Origin: a virus
IMG/VR virus record: IMGVR_UViG_3300013233_000855
Location: 1 to 37,532 of that record
Reading direction: 5' to 3' (one strand)
DNA length: 37,532 nucleotides
Under the pieces are notes generated by a model. The model saw only the letters and a program-made list of their open reading frames with translations. It was not told the origin of the DNA and did not search any database. Position 1 is the first letter of the stretch. Each line of letters opens with the position of its first letter. Both the position numbers and the translations under genes were made by a program. Shown one piece after another: positions 1 to 5,887 of the stretch.

Positions 1-174
1 ACGACCACGGGCACGCTCAGGCAGAAGATAAACTTCCTCTTCCAGTACTTCCGCAACCGCCGCACGAACACCGCGACCACGCAGAAGCTGTACAAGGAGG
101 ACGGCACAACGCAGCTCGGCTCTGCCACTGTGAGCGACGACGGCACGACCTTTGACAAGGGAGAGATAAACTGA
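1..174 (+). CDS. C-terminal end of tail-appendage protein (5' truncated by contig start)
   Basis: This frame is open from the first base and stops with TGA at 172-174. It encodes about 57 residues that match the last 57 residues of the 300-residue protein at 36630-37532, except for its final two residues (IN here, MS at the right end). It is therefore the same gene read across the contig join, not a separate gene. The next gene starts at the ATG of 174, sharing one base with the stop. This tight coupling shows the gene belongs to the late tail-appendage series that ends at the terminator near 800. Confidence 0.85.
   Translation, partial: TTTGTLRQKINFLFQYFRNRRTNTATTQKLYKEDGTTQLGSATVSDDGTTFDKGEIN
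1..174. repeat. Direct terminal repeat, left copy
   Basis: Bases 1-167 are identical to 37359-37525. The following seven bases match apart from A-to-G changes at 168 and 170. The repeat lies inside one reading frame. It most likely marks the overlap of a circular or circularly permuted genome. The two end differences look like strain variation or an assembly edge. Confidence 0.9.
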
Positions 175-362
175 TGGCTGTCAACCGGATAGACTTCCCA
201 AACGCCCCGAGCGGCTCCGTGGACGCCGCACAACGGACGCAGCTCGGAATCGGCTACAGCGGGATAGCGATCACGGGACCCTCCGCGATCGTCGGCGCCG
301 TGACCTTTGCGGGCGTGACCTCGAGCACGGGCCGCCTCGCTAACGTAAGCGTACAGGAGTGA
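174..362 (+). CDS. Small late protein of unknown function
   Basis: A 62-residue protein begins at ATG 174, overlapping the upstream stop by one base, so it is probably translated by coupling. It is rich in Gly, Ala, Ser, Thr and Val, has no cysteine and shows no membrane segment, which suits a small beta-rich virion or appendage protein. It sits between the long appendage gene (wrapping from the right end) and the 130-residue gene at 366. No family is recognised, so the function is inferred only from position in the late operon. Confidence 0.65.
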   Translation: MAVNRIDFPNAPSGSVDAAQRTQLGIGYSGIAITGPSAIVGAVTFAGVTSSTGRLANVSVQE

Positions 363-365
363 CCA

Positions 366-758
366 ATGAACAAAAATTTAACCGTGCTCCCGGAGCCTGT
401 ATACGAAGGATCGACCAGAAAGATCCAGGCCACTCTGCAGGATGCGTCCGGCACGGCCGTACCCGCGTCCAGCCTGGCATCCCTAACCCTGACGCTATTC
501 GACGTTGCGTTGGGCTCGATAATCAACAGCCGCAACGCCCAGGACGTGCTCAACAAGAACGACGTCGCGGTCGACGGGAATGGACTGCTGACCTGGTCGA
601 TGCGCACGGCTGACAACGTGATCGTGGACGCAACTCTCGCCGCCGGCGCGTACGAGACGCACCGCGCCATGTTTATCTGGACGTACACCAGCGGTGGCAC
701 GACCGAGACCACTATCCACATCATCGAGTTTCGCGTGCTGAACCTGCTCAAGGTGTAA
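366..758 (+). CDS. Probable tail appendage or baseplate accessory protein
   Basis: A 130-residue protein with AGGAG at 355-359 correctly spaced before ATG 366. The opening half (EGSTRKIQATLQDASGTAVP) resembles an Ig-like or BppU-type N-terminal beta-sandwich seen in upper-baseplate and fibre proteins. The rest alternates short beta-like stretches with turns. There is no signal peptide or TM segment. It is the last gene before the terminator at 789-816, so it closes the late transcription unit. The assignment to virion appendages rests on position and a beta-rich look, not on a certain domain match. Confidence 0.65.
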   Translation: MNKNLTVLPEPVYEGSTRKIQATLQDASGTAVPASSLASLTLTLFDVALGSIINSRNAQDVLNKNDVAVDGNGLLTWSMRTADNVIVDATLAAGAYETHRAMFIWTYTSGGTTETTIHIIEFRVLNLLKV

Positions 759-788
759 TGCCTCTACCCCCCCCCATCCCCTCGATAC

Positions 789-816
789 TCCGGCCCTTCT
801 CGGGCCGGATTTTTTT
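789..816 (+). terminator. Rho-independent terminator of the late operon
   Basis: A perfect 8-bp stem TCCGGCCC/GGGCCGGA (789-796 with 802-809) encloses the loop TTCTC and is followed by seven T (810-816). It lies about 30 bases after the last late gene and about 20 bases before the promoter at 839. It cleanly separates the late unit from the next transcription unit. Confidence 0.93.
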
Positions 817-838
817 CGTCGAGTCCCCCAAAAAAACC

Positions 839-875
839 TTGACATTATTACCTAATAGGTATATAATATAGGTAA
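839..875 (+). promoter_or_regulatory. Consensus sigma70 promoter with operator-like dyads
   Basis: TTGACA at 839-844 and TATAAT at 862-867 are separated by exactly 17 bases, a perfect sigma70 consensus. The spacer contains the palindrome TACCTAATAGGTA (849-861). A wider dyad pairs TTACCT at 848-853 with AGGTAA at 870-875, straddling the -10 box. Such a strong promoter with dyads over its core is probably repressed by a DNA-binding protein. The half-site differs from the TAGAC half-site at the repressor promoter near 5660, so a different regulator may act here, possibly the HTH protein at 2456. Confidence 0.9.
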
Positions 876-909
876 GAGATAAGAGATAAACATCAAGGAG
901 GAGAGGACG

Positions 910-1170
910 ATGACAATCACGACCACAGAGAGCAGGCTAATCAGTCAGGCGGCGCAGACAGCGGGTATCAAGATAATTACCAGACACCCTCTCCCAGGCA
1001 CAGATAATAAGTACCTGGTGACGCTGGATGACGTGGGAGACCCGGCACAGGTGATGACGGCGTTCTTGGGGGCGCTGTTTGCGGCCGACCCTCAGGCCGT
1101 AGTAGCCGTAGGACGTGTTAAGGTAGATGCACAGACGTTTGCGGCCCGGATGCAGCAGACTAACCCTTAA
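910..1170 (+). CDS. Small protein of unknown function, first gene behind the strong promoter
   Basis: An 86-residue soluble protein. AAGGAGGAG at about 895 gives a very strong ribosome site for ATG 910. It begins with a Thr-rich stretch, followed by alternating hydrophobic and charged segments and no cysteine. It is the promoter-proximal gene of the unit driven from 839. No family is recognised. Small, highly expressed phage proteins in this position often act on host functions, but nothing in the sequence specifies which. Confidence 0.7.
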   Translation: MTITTTESRLISQAAQTAGIKIITRHPLPGTDNKYLVTLDDVGDPAQVMTAFLGALFAADPQAVVAVGRVKVDAQTFAARMQQTNP

Positions 1171-1266
1171 CCTTAACATTGTAGCTGTGGATTCTCGGGC
1201 CTGATATAACACACAACCCCCAAGCCCGGCGCTTGCACAGGCCGGGCACAAACGAGAGGAGATGCA

Positions 1267-1464
1267 ATGTATACACTAGCCAACACCTATCACAACACGA
1301 CGACCAAGACCAAGTACAGCCCTGACGAGAGAGAGCGCATCAACGAGGACATATATAACGGTGATGCGACGGACGCCGAGATACAGGCCCGGCGCAGAGC
1401 ACGGCGTGCCCTGTGCGGCATCACGGGTTGTACCTGCGGTAACGATTGGGGCGAGCGCGGCTAA
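1267..1464 (+). CDS. Small protein with C-terminal CxC-type cysteine cluster
   Basis: A 65-residue protein preceded by GAGAGGAG about six bases before ATG 1267. The first half is Thr/Asn/Tyr-rich and the middle is acidic then arginine-rich (QARRRARRALCG). The tail CGITGCTCGNDW has three cysteines within ten residues, suggesting metal binding or a disulphide. It is the second gene of the 839 unit. The 1171-1266 gap holds an imperfect CCCGGC/GCCGGG hairpin. No function is assigned. Confidence 0.65.
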   Translation: MYTLANTYHNTTTKTKYSPDERERINEDIYNGDATDAEIQARRRARRALCGITGCTCGNDWGERG

Positions 1465-1479
1465 GGAGCCCCCGCCGAA

Positions 1480-1498
1480 ACCGGGCCTCACGCCCGGT
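1480..1498 (+). other. Intercistronic hairpin
   Basis: ACCGGGC (1480-1486) and GCCCGGT (1492-1498) form a 7-bp stem with loop CTCAC. There is no T-tract, so it is more likely an mRNA-stabilising or processing hairpin than a terminator. It lies between the small genes at 1267 and 1562. Confidence 0.55.
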
Positions 1499-1561
1499 CT
1501 GCCGGAGATGGCCGCCCGGCACTGACGAGGCAGGCCGAGAACCTGAAAAAGGGAGGTAGAA

Positions 1562-1825
1562 ATGAAAAGCAAATACGCATGGATTACGGATTACGCCAGG
1601 GAGTTGGCCAGCGAGATAATCCCCGGTGAAATCACGTATCGGCGTTGTGCCCGCATGGGCGGACACCATGATAACCTTAGTGTTATCGTGTGTTATAAGG
1701 CCAATGATAACGGCCGCTGGAAATCACAAGGGGAGGTAGTATCGTTGATACCATCTTACATAGATACCCCTGATTTGTCGCGCGGGAGCATCCACAACAA
1801 AAGGGTTGCAGACATACCCAGATAA
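1562..1825 (+). CDS. Small protein of unknown function
   Basis: An 87-residue protein with GGGAGG positioned just before ATG 1562. It has two central cysteines (RRCARMGG and VIVCYKAND) and a pattern of short beta strands near residues 35-60. It has no TM segment or signal peptide. It lies in the same plus-strand series of well-initiated small genes as 910, 1267 and 1855. The function is not recognisable. Codon choice and ribosome site support it as a real gene. Confidence 0.65.
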   Translation: MKSKYAWITDYARELASEIIPGEITYRRCARMGGHHDNLSVIVCYKANDNGRWKSQGEVVSLIPSYIDTPDLSRGSIHNKRVADIPR

Positions 1826-1854
1826 CCCCTAACCTAACACGGAGGACGAGGACG

Positions 1855-2121
1855 ATGACAACTATAACGGCGTACAAAGTCACGACCACCAAAGCCTACA
1901 TGGCCGACGAGTGCGGCACGGGTTACAGCCTCACCCCGTGGGGACGCAATACTGCATATTATGAGGGCTACGACGAGCCCGTAACCGTAGAGCTCGCTGA
2001 CGACTGCGAGGTTGTGGACCACGATGGCATACCCATGATATCACGTCAGGGAGATGATTGCGTTATGTACCTGCGCGAGGCAATACTGATGGGATACGCT
2101 AAGGTGGTCGGCCATGAGTAA
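1855..2121 (+). CDS. Small acidic protein of unknown function
   Basis: An 88-residue acidic protein with CGGAGGACGAG ahead of ATG 1855. It is rich in Asp, Glu and Tyr and has four cysteines spread through the chain (ADECGTG, DDCEVVD, DDCVMYL). Its end overlaps the start of the next gene (ATG 2114) by eight bases, showing translational coupling. Small acidic phage proteins can mimic DNA or bind host regulators, but that is only a possibility here. No family is recognised. Confidence 0.65.
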   Translation: MTTITAYKVTTTKAYMADECGTGYSLTPWGRNTAYYEGYDEPVTVELADDCEVVDHDGIPMISRQGDDCVMYLREAILMGYAKVVGHE

Positions 2122-2419
2122 GCCCGTACTGACAATAGACCACCCCTCCAGTTCTTACGGCCTGCCCGTGCTCGTGATAGACGGGCAGGCATACGGACCG
2201 GCCGACGAGACCCCGCTCGGCCCGGCCGCCGAGGTGGTCCGCGCAACAAAGGGGCTGGACCCTGCGATGGTCGAGAGGTTTCTCGCCCCGCTGCCGCCCT
2301 ACCCGCCGGCGCGGCTCTGCTGCTACAGGTGCGGACACCGATGGCCGCCGCGTGGCGAGGACCGCCCACGGATCTGCCCCAAGTGTAAGAGCCCATACTG
2401 GGATCGGCCGAGGAAATGA
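2114..2419 (+). CDS. Small protein with C-terminal zinc ribbon
   Basis: A 101-residue protein. Residues 1-70 are Pro-rich and lack clear motifs. Residues about 75-97 form a zinc ribbon with CxxC knuckles: CCYRCGHRW followed by RICPKCKSPYWDRP. This is the rubredoxin-like knuckle arrangement common in small phage proteins that contact nucleic acid or RNA polymerase. It overlaps the upstream gene and is followed by the HTH gene at 2456, so it probably belongs to a regulatory pair. The exact role is unknown. Confidence 0.7.
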   Translation: MSKPVLTIDHPSSSYGLPVLVIDGQAYGPADETPLGPAAEVVRATKGLDPAMVERFLAPLPPYPPARLCCYRCGHRWPPRGEDRPRICPKCKSPYWDRPRK

Positions 2420-2455
2420 TTAAGCGAGCGGCCTCCATAACAAGGAGGACGGGTG

Positions 2456-2671
2456 ATGAGAACTAAAAAAACCGCCTATGTAGACATCTCCGATCGGCTC
2501 CGGTGGATCGAGGACCGCCTGTATGCGGGCAGTAAAATCAACTGCACGATAATCGCCAACGAGTTCGGGCTATCCATCAAAACGGCGCAGCGGAGCATCA
2601 ACCTGCTGCGCCGTTATTACGGCCTCAAAATCGAATACGACCCCGACACCAGGAGTTTTTTTCTCGCGTAG
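2456..2671 (+). CDS. Winged-helix/HTH regulator, possible excisionase-type or transcription factor
   Basis: A 71-residue protein that is almost entirely one DNA-binding domain: RLRWIEDRL, then CTIIANEFGLSIKTAQRSIN as a helix-turn-helix, then LLRRYYGLKIEYDPDTRSFFL as a wing. This is the HTH seen at the start of DeoR/WYL-type regulators, but without any effector domain. AAGGAGG at about 2440 favours ATG 2456 over GTG 2453. It lies immediately upstream of attP and the integrase, the usual place for a recombination directionality factor (Cox/Xis). It could equally be the regulator of the dyads at 849-875. Confidence 0.75.
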   Translation: MRTKKTAYVDISDRLRWIEDRLYAGSKINCTIIANEFGLSIKTAQRSINLLRRYYGLKIEYDPDTRSFFLA

Positions 2672-2694
2672 TCTATACAATAACCAAATCCAGT

Positions 2695-2723
2695 GCTTTC
2701 AGGTAGTGAAAGCGGCCGCTTTC
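2695..2723. repeat. Mutually exclusive palindromes near attP
   Basis: GAAAGCGGCCGCTTTC at 2708-2723 is a perfect 16-bp palindrome. Its left arm can also pair with GCTTTC at 2695-2700, giving an alternative hairpin with loop AGGTAGT. The element follows the HTH gene stop by about 25 bases and precedes the att region. It could be a weak terminator, a protein-binding site or an mRNA switch. The sequence does not decide between these. Confidence 0.7.
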
Positions 2724-2812
2724 CGCGAGCCTGGCATAGCCGGCAACCTACATAATACTTACACGGTTTTTATAACTATTTGTTTTTGCATCACAAAAGA
2801 GTCTCAAAACCG

Positions 2813-2859
2813 GACTCTTAATCAGCGGGCCGTAGGTTCGATCCCTACGCGGCCCACCA
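2813..2859 (+). other. attP: attP core: 3' half of tRNA-Lys(CTT)
   Basis: From GACTCTTAATC onward the sequence reads as the 3' part of a tRNA: anticodon loop CTCTTAA (anticodon CTT, Lys), 3' anticodon strand TCAGC, T-arm GTAGG/TTCGATC/CCTAC (2833-2849), acceptor strand GCGGCCC, discriminator A and CCA at 2857-2859. No D-arm or 5' acceptor strand exists upstream, and the bases before 2813 would break the anticodon stem. It is therefore not a functional tRNA but the identity segment that restores the host tRNA on integration. The integrase begins about 180 bases downstream. Confidence 0.9.
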
Positions 2860-2864
2860 AATTG

Positions 2865-2914
2865 AAAGCCCTTGATAGACATGATTATTCTTGTTTATCA
2901 AGGGCTTTTCTTTA
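2865..2914 (+). terminator. Terminator directly after the att core
   Basis: A 13-bp perfect stem AAAGCCCTTGATA (2865-2877) with TATCAAGGGCTTT (2896-2908) is followed by a T-rich run. It lies six bases after the tRNA CCA end. After integration it would serve as terminator for the rebuilt host tRNA gene. In the phage it insulates the integrase from upstream transcription. The A-rich left flank could allow bidirectional activity. Confidence 0.85.
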
Positions 2915-3036
2915 TTTAAATGCCGCTTGACCTTCTCCCGTAATTGCCCTATAATGCCCGCAAATACCCGCAGTAACACAGAAACAACTTACACTATACT
3001 TACATTCGCTCAAAAAATGTAAGTGGACCCCGGACA

Positions 3037-4110
3037 ATGGCATACATATACCGCAGAGGCAAGTACTGGTGGGTCGGGTTCACACAGGGTGGGCGGTGCA
3101 TACAGAAGTCCCTGAAGGTCACTTCCAAACCGGCCGCCCGGGTGCTGCTCGGAGAGTACCAGACGATCGAGGCGAGGTATTATAACCACTCTCATGCGCT
3201 CAGCATCAAGAAGAACATCGAGGAGATCGTCGAAGAGTACGCCGGGCTCAAGGCCCGGAAGAAGACTCAGAACTGGTACAAGTGGTGTGGCGGCAAGTTC
3301 GTGGACTTCTGCGAGGGGCTGGGCATAGAGAACATCGGCGACGTTTATGTCGATACGATAGACCGCTGGTATAACGAGTGCAAGAGAGCCGGCCGCGAGA
3401 GAGAGAAGAAGCTTCGGGAAGAAGACGAGGGGCGGCGGGTGCAGGCAGACCCGGGTGGCGCGGCATCCATGCTCCGAGGCATCAAGGCGATCTTCAACCA
3501 TGCCGTGAAGCGGCACTACATCACGGAGAGCCCGGCCCGGGACGTCAAGGCCGATAAGCCAACGAAGAAGATCTTCCGGGACCTCTCCTTTGAAGAGGTC
3601 GACAAGCTACTCGAAGAGGCCCGCAAGAAAGGCTCACCGTATTATGCGATGTTCGCTACGGCGTACTACGCCGGGCTCCGGGAGGGGGAGCTCATCTATC
3701 TTAAACCGGCCGACGTGGACTTTGAGCAGAACTACATCGATGTGAAGAGCAAGCCCGAGAACCTGATCAAGGACCACCAGGAGAGAAGGATCCCGCTGAA
3801 CGCCAAGCTAAAGAAGATATTAAAAAAACACAAGCCCGGAAGGAAGTGGATGTTCGAGACGTCGCCCGGGGCCCCGCGAAAGCATCACCTGACCCGTGAG
3901 CTCCGCAGGGCCGGGACCTGGGCTGAGATCGAGACGAGGGGGCTCAATATGAGGGTCCTGCGCGAGACCTTCGGCTCGCATCTCAGGCGCCGCGGCGTGG
4001 ACCTGGCGCTCATTAGCGAGTACATGGGGCACTCGTCGGTCGACGTGACGCGCCGGCACTACGCGCATATCCGGCTCGAGCAGACGCGCAAGGAGATTGA
4101 CAAGCTATAG
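3037..4110 (+). CDS. int: Tyrosine recombinase (phage integrase)
   Basis: A 357-residue site-specific recombinase catalysing attP x attB strand exchange through a 3'-phosphotyrosyl intermediate. Residues 1-60 form an AP2-like arm-binding domain (YRRGKYWWVGF). A core-binding SAM-like domain follows at about 60-170, and the catalytic domain occupies 180-357. Catalytic residues visible are R215 (AGLREGE), R309 (RVLRETF), H332 (MGHSS) and nucleophile Y342 (RRHYAH). The His of the usual HxxR box is replaced by R306. It sits beside the tRNA-type attP. Its stop abuts the convergent minus-strand stop at 4105, with CTATAG shared and no terminator between. Confidence 0.95.
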   Translation: MAYIYRRGKYWWVGFTQGGRCIQKSLKVTSKPAARVLLGEYQTIEARYYNHSHALSIKKNIEEIVEEYAGLKARKKTQNWYKWCGGKFVDFCEGLGIENIGDVYVDTIDRWYNECKRAGREREKKLREEDEGRRVQADPGGAASMLRGIKAIFNHAVKRHYITESPARDVKADKPTKKIFRDLSFEEVDKLLEEARKKGSPYYAMFATAYYAGLREGELIYLKPADVDFEQNYIDVKSKPENLIKDHQERRIPLNAKLKKILKKHKPGRKWMFETSPGAPRKHHLTRELRRAGTWAEIETRGLNMRVLRETFGSHLRRRGVDLALISEYMGHSSVDVTRRHYAHIRLEQTRKEIDKL

Positions 4111-4473
4111 ATCCCCCGGTCCGATCGTCCAGACCGTTATATACTCCTCGCGTTTTTTTATCGTGTAAAAGAGGCGGCCGAGGTAACGCTGGTCGCCCTC
4201 ATGCTCCATGATCAGGACGATGCCGGGCTTACGGCCGGTCTTGCGCGCGTAGTACATGGCCTGGCCGATAGCCTCCTGCCACTTCCTGGCGAAGTCGACC
4301 TCGACGGCGTACTCGTCGGTCAGGCAGTCCACGCGGGACCCGCCCGAGACGACGTGCTCGGTCACTCCTTTATGCTCCGCGCACCATGCGTTCTGGTAGA
4401 CTTTCTCCGGGTGTATCGTCTGGGCGTAGGCTGCAACAGGAAGAAGAAAAAAAATAAGCAGTAAGGTCCGCAC
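4105..4473 (-). CDS. Exported PD-(D/E)XK nuclease-like protein, probable lysogenic-conversion gene
   Basis: A 122-residue protein with a clear signal peptide (residues 2-17, LLLIFFLLPVAAYA, cleavage after A17). The mature part has a conserved-looking block: RVDCLT with D49, then VEVDFARKWQEAIGQA with E58, D60, K64 and Q71, then a strand GIVLIME. This spacing resembles the D...(E/D)xK...Q core of restriction-endonuclease-like folds. Start is GTG 4473 with GGAGGTGA upstream. It is last in the minus-strand repressor operon, so it would be made in lysogens and exported. A nuclease facing incoming DNA in the envelope is an attractive inference but unproven. A non-catalytic fold is possible. Confidence 0.75.
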   Translation of the reverse strand: MRTLLLIFFLLPVAAYAQTIHPEKVYQNAWCAEHKGVTEHVVSGGSRVDCLTDEYAVEVDFARKWQEAIGQAMYYARKTGRKPGIVLIMEHEGDQRYLGRLFYTIKKREEYITVWTIGPGDL

Positions 4474-4494
4474 GGTTCGCGCCGCTCACCTCCG

Positions 4495-4980
4495 TCAGGG
4501 CTTTAAAAAACTCTCCGATATCCATCCGCTTCGTCCCTTGTTTTTTGTCTCGATGAGGAAGAACCACCGGCCGCTCACGTAACGACTACCCTTTATCGAG
4601 ACCGGCGTGCCGCTCCCGATGTTGCCCGCAAGCCCCTGCCCCGGCAAGCCCCTGCCCCCCGGCTTCTTCCAGATGTTCGGCCTTGGGACCACGAGCTCGC
4701 CGTTTTCTTCGCCGGAGACGATGACCTTCTGGCCGACGTTATAGGGCGCGGTCGGAGGCTTTTTAGCGACGACCGGAGGAGGTGTTGCTGATGTTTCTGA
4801 CGGCCTATCGGTGAGCATCCCCAGCCCAGCAAACCCCACGATTAAGAGGATGATGATTACAAGCACGCCGGTGCTCGTCTTCCAAAAAGAGACCGTCGGC
4901 ACGCCTTTGGTGCAATATGGGCAGGTCGTTGCCTTGTGATGGATCTTCTTTCGGCAGTGTGGACAAGTTCTGTGCGCCAT
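4495..4980 (-). CDS. Zinc-ribbon / transmembrane / SH3-domain protein
   Basis: A 161-residue membrane protein. An N-terminal zinc ribbon (C6, C9, C20, C23: CPHC and CPYC) is followed by one TM segment at about 38-56 (GVLVIIILLIVGFAGLGM), a Pro-rich linker and a C-terminal bacterial SH3-like domain (about 78-160, ending RWFFLIETKNKGRSGWISE). The predicted topology puts the ribbon in the cytoplasm and the SH3 domain outside, where it may bind the cell wall. Start ATG 4980 has GGAGGTG five bases ahead. It lies 12 bases after the repressor gene, in its operon. A role in superinfection exclusion is inferred from context. Confidence 0.8.
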   Translation of the reverse strand: MAHRTCPHCRKKIHHKATTCPYCTKGVPTVSFWKTSTGVLVIIILLIVGFAGLGMLTDRPSETSATPPPVVAKKPPTAPYNVGQKVIVSGEENGELVVPRPNIWKKPGGRGLPGQGLAGNIGSGTPVSIKGSRYVSGRWFFLIETKNKGRSGWISESFLKP

Positions 4981-4992
4981 AGTTCACCTCCG

Positions 4993-5664
4993 TCAGGGGT
5001 TCTTCCTTATCTTCTTTCTGCTCCAGACGTCTATAACCTTGCCGACGATGCGGTAGTGTTCGTTAGGCTCGAAGGTCGGGTACTCCGGGTTGTCGCTTTT
5101 CAGGTACGGCTTGCCGTCTTTGACCACGTATCTCTTGATCATCGTGCGGCCGAACTCGTCGTTGATTACGACGATGTCGCCGGGTGTTACATCGGCGCGA
5201 TCGACGGGCAGGAAGACCACGTAATCGCCGTCCTTGATCTCCGGCGCCATGCTGGCCCCGTCGACGATCAGGGCGTAGGCGCCTTTGGGGGTGTCCGGCA
5301 GGCTGACGTACTCGCTGATGTCCTCTGAGGCCACGTCCTTGGGGAAGCCCGCCGGAACCCGGCCAAGGACCGGGGTGGGCTCGGCGGCCGCATACTCGAT
5401 GCGACGGCCCGTGAGGAGCCAGTCGAGGTCGCCGCTGCTGAGCTTGTTGCTGTACTTGCTCCACATGCGGGTAAGGAATTTGCTGTCAGGCGAGGTCTCG
5501 TCGTTTTCGTACCGTTCAAGAGTTTTCGCGGCAACCCCTAAATCCTCAACAAATTTTTCCCGAGATAAAAAGAGAGAATTTTCCCTTAGAAAACGCAATC
5601 TTACCCCAATGGTGTCCACCTCTTTAGACATAGGTGTATTTTTTTGCTTGACATACTTAGACAT
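4993..5664 (-). CDS. LexA/CI-like repressor with S24 self-cleavage domain
   Basis: A 223-residue prophage repressor. The N-terminal HTH (about 18-60: FVEDLGVAAKTLERYEND) binds operators. The C-terminal S24 domain has S138 in DGASMAP and K177 in MIKRYVV as the Ser-Lys dyad. The Ala-Gly pair A105-G106 (RVPAGF) is a plausible cleavage bond, so RecA-stimulated autocleavage is expected on DNA damage. The start may be ATG 5664 or ATG 5631 (residue 12); neither has a strong ribosome site, and the longer form would overlap the operator region. It is divergent from the early genes and heads the minus-strand conversion operon. Confidence 0.92.
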   Translation of the reverse strand: MSKYVKQKNTPMSKEVDTIGVRLRFLRENSLFLSREKFVEDLGVAAKTLERYENDETSPDSKFLTRMWSKYSNKLSSGDLDWLLTGRRIEYAAAEPTPVLGRVPAGFPKDVASEDISEYVSLPDTPKGAYALIVDGASMAPEIKDGDYVVFLPVDRADVTPGDIVVINDEFGRTMIKRYVVKDGKPYLKSDNPEYPTFEPNEHYRIVGKVIDVWSRKKIRKNP

Positions 5665-5677
5665 ATTCGTCTATTAT
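5624..5677 (+). promoter_or_regulatory. Early rightward promoter with repressor operators
   Basis: TTGACA at 5648-5653 and TATTAT at 5672-5677 are 18 bases apart, a good sigma70 promoter for the early genes. TAGAC at 5658-5662 and GTCTA at 5669-5673 form a dyad (TAGAC-N6-GTCTA) over the spacer and -10 box. The 9-mer TTAGACATA is repeated exactly at 5624-5632 and 5657-5665. The second copy lies inside the 5' end of the long form of the repressor gene, so the repressor could also control itself. Confidence 0.82.
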
Positions 5678-5706
5678 CTCACCCATCACATCACGGGGGT
5701 CTGCTG

Positions 5707-5880
5707 ATGCGCGCATTAAAAAACAGATTAAACGAGTTGAGCCGTCACGGGCAGAGATCGGCAGACCCGCTTTTCTATGCCCGGCTCGACGCAAGCGAAC
5801 GCCTCCCCCTCAACCTGGCATGGAGTGAGTACGGGGGGCGTTCGCTTTTGTATTTCGAGGGTAGCAGATGTGCCGGATAA
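5707..5880 (+). CDS. Possible small leader ORF at Cro position
   Basis: The first ORF after the early promoter, 57 residues from ATG 5707 (RALKNRLNELSRHGQRSADP). It has no good ribosome site and no recognisable HTH. Its 3' half is occupied by the long inverted repeat at 5793-5849. It stands where a Cro gene would be expected, but the sequence does not look like Cro. It may be a short coding leader, or the stretch may be untranslated RNA with a regulatory hairpin. Confidence 0.35.
   Translation: MRALKNRLNELSRHGQRSADPLFYARLDASERLPLNLAWSEYGGRSLLYFEGSRCAG
5793..5849 (+). other. Long-stem hairpin in early leader (attenuator candidate)
   Basis: AAGCGAACGCC (5793-5803) pairs perfectly with GGCGTTCGCTT (5837-5847). 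A C5 tract (5805-5809) can extend the pairing with the G-run at 5833-5836. A short TTTT overlaps the right arm (5846-5849). It lies about 115 bases after the early promoter and before the CII-like gene. The T-tract is short, so it could be a conditional terminator or an RNA structure bound by a regulator. Confidence 0.6.
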
Positions 5881-5887
5881 AATCAAC
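5861..5887 (+). repeat. 27-base imperfect repeat, early copy (partner at 17960-17986)
   Basis: This copy and 17960-17986 both begin GTAGCAG and end TAAAATCAAC, with the same 27-base length and about 20 matching positions. This one lies just after the leader hairpin and about 65 bases before the CII-like gene. The other lies just before the small-terminase start. A shared regulator or RNA-polymerase modification site for early and late genes is one explanation. Confidence 0.55.

Larger units (their letters stand above)
2757..3024. repeat. ACTTACA repeats flanking attP (candidate arm-type sites)
   Basis: The 7-mer ACTTACA occurs at 2757-2763, 2987-2993 and 2998-3004. Its inverse TGTAAGT is at 3018-3024. 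The copies at 2998 and 3018 form a 9-bp inverted repeat (ACTTACATT/AATGTAAGT). One copy lies left of the att core and three lie right of it, just before the integrase start. This is the arrangement expected for integrase arm-type or excisionase binding sites. Occupancy over 2998-3024 would also block the integrase start region, giving autoregulation. Confidence 0.65.

Noticed and set aside
2813-2859. Functional phage tRNA-Lys
   Set aside because: There is no D-arm or 5' acceptor strand, and the bases before 2813 break the anticodon stem. It is the att identity segment.
2706-2930. Open frame of 74 residues across the att region
   Set aside because: It runs through the tRNA fragment and terminator, has no ribosome site and is an effect of low stop density.
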